32,744 bases of DNA, from assembly GCA_030065975.1 (NCBI GenBank), contig JASJCN010000015.1:1-32744 (forward strand), in the 5' to 3' direction. This document shows, piece by piece, positions 22,903 to 31,428 of the stretch; within the stretch, counting starts at the first letter, position 1, and each line of letters begins with the position of its first letter. The notes beneath the pieces are model-generated. The model was not told the origin of the DNA, did no database searches, and saw only the letters and a program-made list of their open reading frames with translations. This stretch comes from Myxococcota bacterium. GTDB taxonomy: Bacteria; Myxococcota_A; UBA9160; UBA6930. The position numbers and the translations under genes were made by a program.

Positions 22903-23720
22903 GCGACTCCCTTCTCCTCGCGATCGACGTCGGCAACACGAACGTGTCGCTCGGGGTCTTCGACTACGGCGAGGGAGAAGGCAACCTGGTCGAGCACTGG
23001 CGGCTCTCGAGCCGCCGGGAGCAGACCTCGGACGAGCTCGGCATCGCCCTGCGGGCGCTCTTCGGCAGCGCCGAGACCGAGGTGTCGAAGGCGCGGCACG
23101 TGATCCTCTCGAGCGTGGTGCCGCCGTTGGCGCCGATCTGGGAGCGCGTCTGCCAGAAGCTCTTCGGCGCCCCACCCGTCGTCGTGGGGCCCGGCATCAA
23201 GACCGGCATGCCGATCCGCTACGAGAACCCGCGGGAGGTGGGCGCCGACCGGATCGTCAACTCGGTGGCCGCCTACGAGCTCGTGGGCGGGCCGGTGATC
23301 GCCGTCGACTTCGGGACGGCCACCACCTTCGACTGCGTCTCCAAGGCGGGCGAGTACCTGGGCGGATCGATCTTTCCCGGCGTCCACGTCTCGATGGAGG
23401 CGCTCTTCGATCGGGCCTCGATGCTCCACCGCGTCGAGATCCTGCGGCCGCGCTCGGTGATCGGCCGCACCACCACCCAGTCGCTCCAGTCCGGCCTGCT
23501 CTTCGGCTACGCAGGGCTGGTGGACTCCATGGTCGCCCGGATCCGCGAGGAGCTCGGTCGGGACGCGCGCGTCATCGCGACGGGCGGGCTCGCCCAGCGC
23601 ATCGCCAGCGAGACCGAGACCATCGAGCGTGTCGAGCCCTTCCTCACCCTGGAGGGGCTGCGCATCCTGTTCGAGAAGAACCGGCCGGGGCCGGCGGAGG
23701 CCCCGCGAAAGGAGGCATAG
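22899..23720 (+). CDS. coaX: Type III pantothenate kinase
   Basis: A 273-residue CoaX of the ASKHA fold, catalysing the first step of CoA synthesis (ATP-dependent phosphorylation of pantothenate). Signature motifs: AIDVGNTNVSLGVF (8-21), ENPREVGADRIVN with Asp117 as the catalytic acid, DFGTATTFD (137-145) and GGSIFPGV. Unlike CoaA it is not expected to be CoA-inhibited, and it uses a monovalent cation. The ATG at 22899 overlaps the birA stop by four bases. The AAAGGAGG of the next gene (EF-G-like) is embedded in its last codons, so expression of the two is probably linked. Confidence 0.96.
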   Translation: MSDSLLLAIDVGNTNVSLGVFDYGEGEGNLVEHWRLSSRREQTSDELGIALRALFGSAETEVSKARHVILSSVVPPLAPIWERVCQKLFGAPPVVVGPGIKTGMPIRYENPREVGADRIVNSVAAYELVGGPVIAVDFGTATTFDCVSKAGEYLGGSIFPGVHVSMEALFDRASMLHRVEILRPRSVIGRTTTQSLQSGLLFGYAGLVDSMVARIREELGRDARVIATGGLAQRIASETETIERVEPFLTLEGLRILFEKNRPGPAEAPRKEA

Positions 23721-23724
23721 CGCC

Positions 23725-25782
23725 ATGCAAGAAGTCGAAGTCACGAAGACCCGGAGCTTCGCCCTGATCGGACACATGGCCGACGGGAAGACGACTCTGG
23801 GCGAGGCCCTGCTGCATGCCGCGGGCGCCACCGACGCCACGGGCTCCGTGGACTCGGGAACCTCGGTGCTCGACTTCTCTCCCGAGGAGCGCGACCGCCA
23901 CCACACCCTCTCCTCGAGCGTGTTCTCCTTCGACTGGGAGGGTCACCGGCTCACCCTCGTCGACACCCCAGGCGACTCCAACTTCCAGGCCGATGGCTGG
24001 ATCGCGCTGCCCGCCGTCGACGCCGCCGTACTGGTGATCTCGGCCAGCGACGGCGCCAAGGTCGGCAGCGAGCGCATGCTGGGAAAGGCCCAGGAGCTCG
24101 ACCTGGCCGCCGTGGCCGTGATCAACGGCCTCGACCAGGATCGCGCCGACTTCGCGGCCGCCCTCGAATCCCTCCGCACCGCCGGCGCGTCGGTGGTCGA
24201 AGCCAGCATTCCCATCGGCAGCGGAAGCGACCTCTCGGGCTGCGTCGACCTGATCTCGATGCAGGCCTTCGTCGGTGGCAACGCACAGCCGATCCCCGAC
24301 GACATGGCCGCCGAGGCGACCGCGGCCCGTGCCCGCCTGGTGGAGGCCGTCGCCGAGACCGACGACGAGCTCCTCGAGCGCTACCTCGAAGAGGGCGAGC
24401 TCGACGACGAGAGCGTGGCCCGTGGCCTCGTGACCGCCGTGCGCACGCGCCAGCTCGTGCCCGTGTTCGCCACTTCGGCCCTCCAGGGCATCGGGATCCA
24501 GCCGCTCCTCTCGGCGCTGACCGAGCTCCTGCCCTCGCCCCTCGAGCGCGCTCCCTTCGCGCTCGCCTCGGGCGACGGCGAGATCGCGGCGGATGCCGAG
24601 GCGCCCTTCAGCGCGCTCGTGTTCAAGACCTCGATCGACCGTTACTCGGGCACGCTCTCCTTCCTGCGCATCGTTTCCGGCCGTCTCGATCACGACACGC
24701 CGATCCTGAACGCGACGCGCGACACCCGCACGCGGCTCGGCAAGCTGCTCGTGGTCCGCGGCGAGTCCCACGAAGAGGTCCCGTCGGCCGGCCCCGGCGA
24801 CATCGTGGCGGTGGCGAAGGTCAAGGACGCCCATACCGGCGATGCCCTCACCTCCGAGAAGGGCGGCATCGTCCTCGCCCCCATCCCGATCCCGGAGGGC
24901 GTGCTCTCCTACGCGATCGAGGCCCACTCCTCCAAGGACGAGGACAAGGTCTTCACGGCGCTGGGCCGGCTGGTGGAGGAGGACCCGACGCTCCACCTCT
25001 CGCGCGACCCGGCCACCGGCGAGTTCCTGCTCACCGGCATGGGCGAGCTCCACATGCGGATCACCGTCCGCAAGCTCTCGCGGCTCTACAACGCCGAGGT
25101 CGACCTGAAGACGCCGAAGGTCCCCTACCGGGAGACCATCACCGGCACGGCGGCCAACGTGGAGGGCAAGCTCAAGAAGCAGACCGGCGGCAAGGGCATG
25201 TTCGGCGTCTGCTTCCTGACCGTGGAGCCGCTGCCCCGCGGGGGCGGAGTCGAGTTCGTCGACGAGATCGTGGGCGGCGCCATCCCGCGCAACCTGATCC
25301 CGGCCGTGGAGAAGGGGGTGCTCGAGTCGGCGGAGGCCGGGCCCCTGGCGGGCTACCCGGTGGTCGACGTCCGGGTGCGCTGCATCGATGGCAAGCACCA
25401 CTCCGTCGACAGCAACGAGATGGCCTTCAAGCTGGCGGGCTCCTTCGGCTTCAAGGCTGGGGTGGAACAGGCCCGCCCCACCCTGCTCGAGCCGATCATG
25501 AAGGCCGAGATCACCGTGCCCGACGACCACGTGGGCGACGTCATGGGAGACGTCTCGAGCCGCCGCGGGCGGGTCCAGAACACCGAGGCCCGCGGCGCCA
25601 ATCAGGTCATCAAGGCGGAGGTGCCGATGGCCGAAATGCTCGAATACGCGAGTGCCCTCACCAGCCTGACCGGCGGGACGGGGGCGTTCCACATGGAGTT
25701 TTCCCACTACGACGAGGTGCCCGCCTACGAGCGGGACAAGATCGTCGCAGAGGCCCGGAGAGAGCGAGCCGCCGAGTCCTGA
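23725..25782 (+). CDS. EF-G paralogue (FusA2-like) with altered GTPase motifs
   Basis: A 685-residue protein with all five EF-G domains. Domain IV is recognisable from EGKLKKQTGGKGMFG and VGGAIPRNLIPAVEKGV, and domain V from LEPIMKAEITVP and MGDVSSRRGRV. In the G domain, G1 is GHMADGKTT (16-24) and G2 keeps Thr61. G3 is DTPGDSNF (80-87) where canonical EF-G has DTPGH, so the catalytic His is Asp84. G4 is NGLD (134-137) instead of NKxD. Slower hydrolysis or altered guanine contact is likely, and it is probably not the main elongation EF-G. AAAGGAGG lies nine bases before the ATG. Role is unknown; other FusA2 proteins have been linked to specialised or stress translation. Confidence 0.9.
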   Translation: MQEVEVTKTRSFALIGHMADGKTTLGEALLHAAGATDATGSVDSGTSVLDFSPEERDRHHTLSSSVFSFDWEGHRLTLVDTPGDSNFQADGWIALPAVDAAVLVISASDGAKVGSERMLGKAQELDLAAVAVINGLDQDRADFAAALESLRTAGASVVEASIPIGSGSDLSGCVDLISMQAFVGGNAQPIPDDMAAEATAARARLVEAVAETDDELLERYLEEGELDDESVARGLVTAVRTRQLVPVFATSALQGIGIQPLLSALTELLPSPLERAPFALASGDGEIAADAEAPFSALVFKTSIDRYSGTLSFLRIVSGRLDHDTPILNATRDTRTRLGKLLVVRGESHEEVPSAGPGDIVAVAKVKDAHTGDALTSEKGGIVLAPIPIPEGVLSYAIEAHSSKDEDKVFTALGRLVEEDPTLHLSRDPATGEFLLTGMGELHMRITVRKLSRLYNAEVDLKTPKVPYRETITGTAANVEGKLKKQTGGKGMFGVCFLTVEPLPRGGGVEFVDEIVGGAIPRNLIPAVEKGVLESAEAGPLAGYPVVDVRVRCIDGKHHSVDSNEMAFKLAGSFGFKAGVEQARPTLLEPIMKAEITVPDDHVGDVMGDVSSRRGRVQNTEARGANQVIKAEVPMAEMLEYASALTSLTGGTGAFHMEFSHYDEVPAYERDKIVAEARRERAAES

Positions 25783-25807
25783 GGGTCCCACGGGCCCGGG
25801 GCCCGCG

Positions 25808-25844
25808 GCTCCTTCCGAAGGCCTGCGGAAGGCCGGGAAGGAGC
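25808..25844 (+). promoter_or_regulatory. Leader hairpin occluding a ribosome-binding site
   Basis: GCTCCTTCC (25808-25816) pairs perfectly with GGAAGGAGC (25836-25844), and inside it GGCCT (25820-25824) pairs with AGGCC (25830-25834). The right arm contains AAGGAG, the best Shine-Dalgarno candidate for the GTG start at 25854. Folding would therefore hide the site. It might alternatively end the EF-G transcript, but there is no T-run. Confidence 0.6.
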
Positions 25845-25853
25845 GGGCGGAGC

Positions 25854-26966
25854 GTGGTCGCAGGGCAGCCGGAGAAGGCGCAGAACGAGCGGATCAAGCT
25901 GCGGATCTCGCAGCAGGCCGAGCGCTACGTGCGCCGCGACGCCCCCGTGGAATCGCGGCGGATCGCGGCCGGCGGAGCCCTGCCCCTGCCGCCGGTGGAG
26001 CTGGCGACGGTCCTCTTCGCGCTGACCCACGACCCCGACGCCTCGGTCAAGGAGCGCGCCCAGAAGAGCCTCGAAGAGCTGCCGGACAACGTCTGCAACA
26101 CGGTGCTCAGCTCCGAGGAGAGCCAGGCCCCGGTGCTCTCCTACCTGGCGCACGCGTACAAGGACGATGCGGACCGCTCCGAGCGTCTGTCGCTGAACCC
26201 GAGCTGCGACGACCGCACCATCTGCTTCCTCGCGAGCCTGCCGCACCGGCGGGTGGTGGACATCGTCGCGAGCAACCAGCAGCGGCTGCTGCGCTGCCCG
26301 GAGATCGTGGATGCCCTGGGCGACAATCCGCTCACCGGCCGCGCCACCATCGATCGCATCCTCTCCTTCCTCGGCCTCGAGCGCCCGGCGGCCGAGGTGG
26401 TCGAGGACAGCGAGGACGACGCACTCCCGCCCCCGACGGAGATCACCGACGAGGACGCCCTCGACGCCCTGAAGCAGCTGCTCGGTGACGATGCCAGCGA
26501 GTTCGCTCCCGAGCTGCTGGCCGACCACGAGGGCGAGCTGGACGAGGAGGAGGAGGGAAGCCTCCTCTCCATGGTGTCCAAGATGAGCGTGATGCAGCGG
26601 GTGAAGCTGGCGCGCATGGGCAACAAGGAGGCGCGCAGCCTCCTGGTGCGCGACCGCAACAAGATCGTCGCCAGCGCCGCGATCCGCAGCCCGAAGATGA
26701 CCGACAACGAGGTCGAGGCCATCGCCAAGGCGCGCAACGTCTCCGACGAGGTCCTGCGGGTCGTCGCCAACAACCGCGACTGGACCCGCAACTACCAGGT
26801 CAAGCTGGGGCTGGCGACGAACCCCAAGTGTCCAGTACCCACTGCGCTCAAGTTCCTGAACTACCTCCAGGAGCGCGACCTGCGCAACATCATGAAGAGC
26901 AAGGACGTGGCTACGCCCGTGTCGACCCACGCGCGGCGCCTCCTGCAGAAGAAGGGAAAGATCTGA
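25854..26966 (+). CDS. Helical-repeat (LRV/HEAT-like) protein of the MglA-like module
   Basis: A 370-residue protein, unnamed. The N-terminal half has paired-helix, HEAT-like units (LATVLFALTHDPDASVKERA, then VLSYLAHAY). A very acidic hinge is at 181-235 (VVEDSEDDALPPP, LDEEEEGS). The C-terminal half has repeats with an LRV-like pattern, LLVRDRNKIVASAAIRSPKM, IAKARNVSDEVLRVVANNR and LGLATNPKCPVPTALKFLNYL. Such solenoids act as protein-binding scaffolds. Its stop overlaps the ATG of the MglA-like GTPase by one base (TGATG), strongly implying a joint function. The GTG start at 25854 is the best I can find, with GAAGGAG ten bases upstream inside a hairpin. No signal peptide, so cytoplasmic. Confidence 0.82.
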   Translation: MVAGQPEKAQNERIKLRISQQAERYVRRDAPVESRRIAAGGALPLPPVELATVLFALTHDPDASVKERAQKSLEELPDNVCNTVLSSEESQAPVLSYLAHAYKDDADRSERLSLNPSCDDRTICFLASLPHRRVVDIVASNQQRLLRCPEIVDALGDNPLTGRATIDRILSFLGLERPAAEVVEDSEDDALPPPTEITDEDALDALKQLLGDDASEFAPELLADHEGELDEEEEGSLLSMVSKMSVMQRVKLARMGNKEARSLLVRDRNKIVASAAIRSPKMTDNEVEAIAKARNVSDEVLRVVANNRDWTRNYQVKLGLATNPKCPVPTALKFLNYLQERDLRNIMKSKDVATPVSTHARRLLQKKGKI

Positions 26967-27892
26967 TGACGGAGTTCACGGGCGAGGCGGAGCTGGTGGA
27001 CGCTCGGATCGTCTACTGGGGCGTCGACGGCTCGGGCAAGCGCAGCAACATGCGGGTGATCCACGGCAAGCTCCGCCCGGACCACCGGGGCGACCTGCGG
27101 GAGGTCCCGACCCGCCTGGACCCGACCGTGACCTACGCGGTGCTTCCCATCGAGCTCGGCATGATCGGCGGCGTGCGGACCCGCATCCAGATCGTCGCGG
27201 TGCCGGGAGCGCCGGAGCACGCGCCGACGCGCAAGCAGCTGCTCGACGGGACCGACGGCGTGGTCTTCGTGGTCGATGCCTCGAAGGATCGCGTGGACGA
27301 GAACCTGCGTAGCTTCGAGGAGCTGCGCAGCGCGCTCCAGGACTACGGACGGAACCTGGAAGAGGTGCCGCTCGTCATCCAGTACAACAAGCGGGATCTG
27401 GGCGACGCCTTCACCCTGGACGAGCTGCACCGCAAGTTCTCCATGCGGGGCGTGGCGGCCTTCGAGGCGGTCGCCGATGAAGGCACGGCCGTGCTGCAGA
27501 CCCTCACGACGATCTCCAAGCGGGTCATCCGGACCATGCGCGAGCGCAACCCGGATCTCGGCGCGCCGGCGGCGTCCTCGGCCCCGGCTGCACCCGTGGC
27601 CCCGGAGGCGCCCGCCGCGCCGGCCCCGGCCGAGGTCGCAGCCCCCGCCCCGGCCCCGCCCCCGGCGGAGATGCTGAGCGAGACCCGGGCCGTGCTCGAC
27701 AAGAGCTTCGAGGAGGCGCGTGCGGCGGTCGAGGCCGAGGGCCCCGGCCTGCGCATCGCAAGCGTGGGTCAGGCGTCCCAGGAAGGCGACCACGGCCTGC
27801 GCATTCCGCTCTCGCTCGAGGACGAAGAAGGACGCGCCCGCCGCGTCGTCCTGCGCGTCACCCTCGAGCCCGAGGGCTCTGGAACGAGCTGA
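26966..27892 (+). CDS. MglA-like small GTPase with altered P-loop and C-terminal extension
   Basis: A 308-residue protein whose residues about 8-195 are MglA-like: YWGVDGSGKRSNMRVIHGKL for the P-loop, a VAVPGAPEHAPTRKQLLDGTDGVVFV switch-II run matching the TVPG...RK..L.G.DG pattern of MglA, and LVIQYNKRDL with a canonical G4 (NKRD, 141-144). The P-loop reads GVDGSGKRS (19-27): Arg26 replaces the Mg-coordinating Thr/Ser after the Lys. An Ala/Pro/Glu-rich linker (200-235) and a small C-terminal domain (about 236-305), absent in MglA, follow. MglA sets cell polarity in Myxococcus, but no MglB gene is adjacent and the function here is inferred only. Start overlaps the upstream stop by one base. 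Confidence 0.88.
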   Translation: MTEFTGEAELVDARIVYWGVDGSGKRSNMRVIHGKLRPDHRGDLREVPTRLDPTVTYAVLPIELGMIGGVRTRIQIVAVPGAPEHAPTRKQLLDGTDGVVFVVDASKDRVDENLRSFEELRSALQDYGRNLEEVPLVIQYNKRDLGDAFTLDELHRKFSMRGVAAFEAVADEGTAVLQTLTTISKRVIRTMRERNPDLGAPAASSAPAAPVAPEAPAAPAPAEVAAPAPAPPPAEMLSETRAVLDKSFEEARAAVEAEGPGLRIASVGQASQEGDHGLRIPLSLEDEEGRARRVVLRVTLEPEGSGTS

Positions 27893-27979
27893 TGCGGGGT
27901 CGCCTGGGGAAGCTCTGCACAGGTGCCGTCCGGCGCGAGCCCATGCGCCGCCGCGCGGCCCTCGGGGCCGGGTCCTGAC

Positions 27980-30268
27980 GTGCGCCGCAGCGTCGTCCTC
28001 TACGGGGCGTCGGACGAGTCGCTCGGGCTGCTGCCGGTGCTCGAGGAGAGCCCGGACGTCGAGATCGTGGCGATCTTCGACCCCGACCTCGCGGCGACCC
28101 GGGAGCGCCTGACCAAGCTGCACCCGAGCGTGGCCGAGCGCATGGCCTCGCGACTGGTGGATCGCACCGACCTGCTCTCCGGGCCGGTGGGCGCGGTGGT
28201 CGATGCGGGAACCCTCGAGCCCTTCGCCCAGGCCTTCCCCGAAGCTTCGGGCCGCGGCATCCAGATCGTCTCGCCGCTCACCGCGCGGCTGCTCTTCGGC
28301 TACGGCGGCGCGGATCCCGCTCACAAGGCGGAGCTGCTCCAGGCCCTGCGCGAGATCGTCGAGTCGGTGAACCTGACCGTGGACACCGACGAGCTGTTCG
28401 CCCGCATGCTCGAGATCGCCATGGCGGTCACCGGGGCGGACGGCGGCTCGCTGATGCTGCTCGACCCCGGCGGGAAGGAGCTGCGGATCCGCGTGGCGCG
28501 CGGCGTCGAGCCCGAGCTGTGGCCGAAGATCCGGGTCCCGGTGGGCTCCGGCGTGGCCGGCCGCGTGGCGGCACTCGGGCGGCCGCTCAAGATCCGCGGC
28601 CGCGCCGAGCGCGAGGACTTCCGGCTGCTGCGCGAGCGCATCGACGTGGAGTCGGCGCTGTGCGTGCCGCTGATCCACGCGGGGCGAACCCTCGGTGTGC
28701 TGAACCTCCACCACAGCAATCGCAGCGACGCCTTCGACGACGACGATCTCGCCTTCGCCGAAGAGCTCGGCCACCTCGACGCGCAGATCATCCACCGCGC
28801 CCAGGAGCACGAGCAGCTGCGCCGCGACGCGAGCCGCTACTCGGCAGTGCGCGAGGTGCGGGCGGCGCTGGCCGGAACGGCTCCCCTGCTCGACCGCCTG
28901 GCCGCGCTGTGCCGCAACCTGGCCGAACGCATGGGCGACGGCGTCGCCACGGTGCAGCTGCACGACCCCGACGAGCACGAGCTGCGCCTCGGCGCCACCT
29001 CGCTGGCCGGCGCCGGGCTCGGGGCCGAGCTGCGCACCCACCTGGGCGAGGGCCTCGAGGGCCGTGCGGCCGAGTCGCGCAGCCCCCTCTTCCTGCGCCA
29101 GGACGGCGGACGCCTGGGCTTCGCCGCCCTCCCCCTCCTCTCGGGCAGCCATCTCGTGGGGGTGCTCTCGGTGCAGACCGGCGGCCGCGAGCCCTCGCTG
29201 GGCCGTGGACGCGCGCTGGAGGAGACGCTGCTCGAGGTCGCCGCCGCCGTCGCCGACGAGGTGGCACAGTCCGAGCGGGAGACGCGCATCCAGAGCCGCG
29301 CCAACAAGGTCTCGGCGATCAACGAGGCGGGCATCCGACTGGTCTCCACGCGCGACCTCGCCGAGGTAGCGCGGCTCGCGACGTCATCCGGCGCGTTGAT
29401 CCTCGACGCCGACCACGCGGTGCTTCGGCTCCAGGATCCCGAGACGCGCCGCTACGTGATCCGGTCGTACTACGGATCCGCCGACGGCCGCACCCAGGAA
29501 CGCCTCTTCCGGCTGGACAAGCAGGTCGCGGTCGACTCGCTCAAGCTGCGGGCGCCGCGCCTGGTGCGCCACGTCGACGAGGTGCCCGCCTACGTCGAGC
29601 GCGACGGGGGCGCCTCCTCGGTGATGTCGGCGCCCCTGGCCCGTCAGGGAGCCATGGTCGGAACCCTCTCGCTCTACGACAAGATCCGGCCCGACGCCTT
29701 CCACGCCGGGCCCTTCCGCGACGACGACTTCCAGATCTTCAATCGCTGGGTATCGTACGTGGAGCGCGCCCTCGACGGGGCGCTCTCGTGGTCGCGAAGC
29801 CAGCAGCACAAGAGCTTCGACGAGGAGACGGGCCTCCCGAACGCCGACTACCTCGCAAGGCGTGTGGAGCAGGAGGTGGCGCGCGCCGCCACGCGCCCGG
29901 GCAGCCTGTGCGTCGCCACCTGCCGCATCGAGAACTTCGCGTCGATCCGACAGCGGGGCGACGCCGGCCACGTCGAGCGCCTGCTCCAGAAGCTCGCGAG
30001 CTCCCTGCGCGAGCAGCTGCGGGACTTCGACGTGCTGGCCCGCAGCGCCGACGACGAGTTCGCCATGCTGCTCCCCGAGCCCGGGAACAGCGAGGCCCGG
30101 GTCACCGAGCTGGCGCGATCGGTGGCGGACCAGTTCGCGAAGGAGGAGCGCTGGAGCCGCCCCGAGCGGCCGGCCCTGGCCTTCGGCCACGCGGTCCACC
30201 CGGCCGACGGCGAGAGCGGCCCCGCCCTGATGGAGCGGGCGCGCCAGGCGCGGATCCGTCTGATCTAG
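27980..30268 (+). CDS. Rossmann-GAF-GAF-GAF protein with degenerate GGDEF domain
   Basis: A 762-residue cytoplasmic signalling protein. Residues 1-110 look like a Rossmann-type nucleotide-binding domain (SVVLYGASDESLGLLPVL, then IVAIFDPD). Three GAF-like domains follow at about 115-275 (DGGSLMLLD, ALCVPLIHAGRTLGVLNLHH), 290-430 and 440-600. The C-terminal 612-760 is GGDEF-like (EETGLPNADYLARRV), but the active-site motif is SADDEF (689-694) and the metal-binding Asp is lost (CRIENFASI), so cyclic-di-GMP synthesis is unlikely. It probably binds ligands or nucleotides and signals to the GTPase upstream, 87 bases away. The start is uncertain: GTG 27980 begins at the fold; GTG 27923 has a better GGGGAAG upstream. 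Confidence 0.85.
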   Translation: MRRSVVLYGASDESLGLLPVLEESPDVEIVAIFDPDLAATRERLTKLHPSVAERMASRLVDRTDLLSGPVGAVVDAGTLEPFAQAFPEASGRGIQIVSPLTARLLFGYGGADPAHKAELLQALREIVESVNLTVDTDELFARMLEIAMAVTGADGGSLMLLDPGGKELRIRVARGVEPELWPKIRVPVGSGVAGRVAALGRPLKIRGRAEREDFRLLRERIDVESALCVPLIHAGRTLGVLNLHHSNRSDAFDDDDLAFAEELGHLDAQIIHRAQEHEQLRRDASRYSAVREVRAALAGTAPLLDRLAALCRNLAERMGDGVATVQLHDPDEHELRLGATSLAGAGLGAELRTHLGEGLEGRAAESRSPLFLRQDGGRLGFAALPLLSGSHLVGVLSVQTGGREPSLGRGRALEETLLEVAAAVADEVAQSERETRIQSRANKVSAINEAGIRLVSTRDLAEVARLATSSGALILDADHAVLRLQDPETRRYVIRSYYGSADGRTQERLFRLDKQVAVDSLKLRAPRLVRHVDEVPAYVERDGGASSVMSAPLARQGAMVGTLSLYDKIRPDAFHAGPFRDDDFQIFNRWVSYVERALDGALSWSRSQQHKSFDEETGLPNADYLARRVEQEVARAATRPGSLCVATCRIENFASIRQRGDAGHVERLLQKLASSLREQLRDFDVLARSADDEFAMLLPEPGNSEARVTELARSVADQFAKEERWSRPERPALAFGHAVHPADGESGPALMERARQARIRLI

Positions 30269-30291
30269 ACGCTCCCTGCGCGGCGCTCTAG
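30265..30291. terminator. Weak dyad spanning two convergent stop codons
   Basis: CTAGA (30265-30269) pairs with TCTAG (30287-30291), extended by GC pairs with a one-base bulge. The dyad contains the stops of the GAF protein (30266-30268) and alanine dehydrogenase (30290-30288), separated by only 19 bases. It is short and lacks a T-run, so a shared terminator role is tentative. Confidence 0.25.
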
Positions 30292-31415
30292 CCGTCCGAG
30301 GGCAGTCCCAGGATCTCCGCGACCGGACGCCAGGGCTTGCCGAGGCTCTCCGCCACCCCCTCGCAGCAGAGCTCGCCCTCGAAGCAGTTCACGCCCTCGC
30401 GCAGGGCCGCGTCCTCGGCCAGGGCCTCGCGAACGCCGAGCGTCGCCATCCGCTCCAGGTACGAGAACGTCGTATTGGTGAGGGCGAAGGTCGAGGTGCG
30501 CGGGACCGCGCCGGGCATGTTGGCGACGCCGTAGTGGATCACGTCGTGGACCATGTAGGTCGGATCGCTGTGCGTGGTGGGACGGATCGTCTCGACGCAT
30601 CCGCCCTGGTCGACGGCCACGTCCACCACGACCGAGCCCGGCTCCATGCTCGCGACCATGGCTTCGGTCACGAGGCAGGGAGCCCGGCGGCCGTGGAGGT
30701 AGACGGCGCCGATCAGGACGTCCGTCTGGGCCACGCTCCGCTCGATGTTGGCGCGGTTCGAGTAGAGCGTGCTGAGCTCGCCGCGGAATATGTCGTACAC
30801 GTAGGCCAGGCGCTTGAGATCGACGTCGAGCACGTCGACCTCGGCGCCGAGGGCGTGGGCGATGCGGACGGCGTTGATGCCGACGATGCCGGCGCCGATC
30901 ACCGTCACGTGCCCGCGCATCACACCGGGAACGCCCCCGACCAGGAGGCCCTTGCCGCCGCGGTTCTTCTGCAGGAGCGTGACCCCGATCTGCGCCGCGA
31001 GGCGGCCGGCCACCTCGCTCATCGGGGCGAGCACCGGGAAGCTGCCCTCGCCATCGCGCATCGTCTCGTACGCGATGCCGACCACGCCCCGCTCGAGGAG
31101 CGCATCGGCGAGGCCCGGAGCCGCCGCCAGGTGCAGGTACGTGAACAGGGTCTGGCCGCTGCGCAGGCGCGCCGCCTCGACGGGCTGGGGCTCCTTCACC
31201 TTCACGATCAGGTCCGGCTCGGTGAAGGCCCGCTCGGCATCGACGAGGCCGGCCCCTGCCGCCTGGTAGGCCGCATCGTCGAAGCCGCTTCCCAGCCCGG
31301 CGCCCTGCTCCACGAGCACCTCGTGGCCGGCCTCCACCAGCAGACGGGCGCCGTCCGGCGTCAGCCCGACGCGGTACTCCTGGTCCTTGATCTCGCGGGG
31401 GACCCCGATCCGCAT
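30288..31415 (-). CDS. ald: Alanine dehydrogenase
   Basis: A 375-residue Ald, very near the usual 370. It interconverts L-alanine with pyruvate and ammonium using NAD. The N-terminus RIGVPREIKDQEYRVGLTPDG carries Arg15-type substrate contacts and is diagnostic. VKVKEPQP gives the Lys-Glu pair, TYLHLAA the catalytic His, and the NAD-binding fold is HVTVIGAGIVGINAVRIA with acidic DVDLKRL. MVHDVIHYGVANMPGAVPRTST includes the second signature. GAGGAGA stands five bases before the ATG at 31415, just beyond the large hairpin at 31429-31506. ATP sulfurylase is upstream on the same strand, with 112 bases between them, but no functional tie is obvious. Confidence 0.96.
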   Translation of the reverse strand: MRIGVPREIKDQEYRVGLTPDGARLLVEAGHEVLVEQGAGLGSGFDDAAYQAAGAGLVDAERAFTEPDLIVKVKEPQPVEAARLRSGQTLFTYLHLAAAPGLADALLERGVVGIAYETMRDGEGSFPVLAPMSEVAGRLAAQIGVTLLQKNRGGKGLLVGGVPGVMRGHVTVIGAGIVGINAVRIAHALGAEVDVLDVDLKRLAYVYDIFRGELSTLYSNRANIERSVAQTDVLIGAVYLHGRRAPCLVTEAMVASMEPGSVVVDVAVDQGGCVETIRPTTHSDPTYMVHDVIHYGVANMPGAVPRTSTFALTNTTFSYLERMATLGVREALAEDAALREGVNCFEGELCCEGVAESLGKPWRPVAEILGLPSDG

Positions 31416-31428
31416 GTGCGTCTCCTCG

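Noticed and set aside
29800-30268. Active diguanylate cyclase
   Set aside because: The fold is recognisable but the active-site motif is SADDEF and the metal-binding Asp is absent, so catalytic activity is not claimed.
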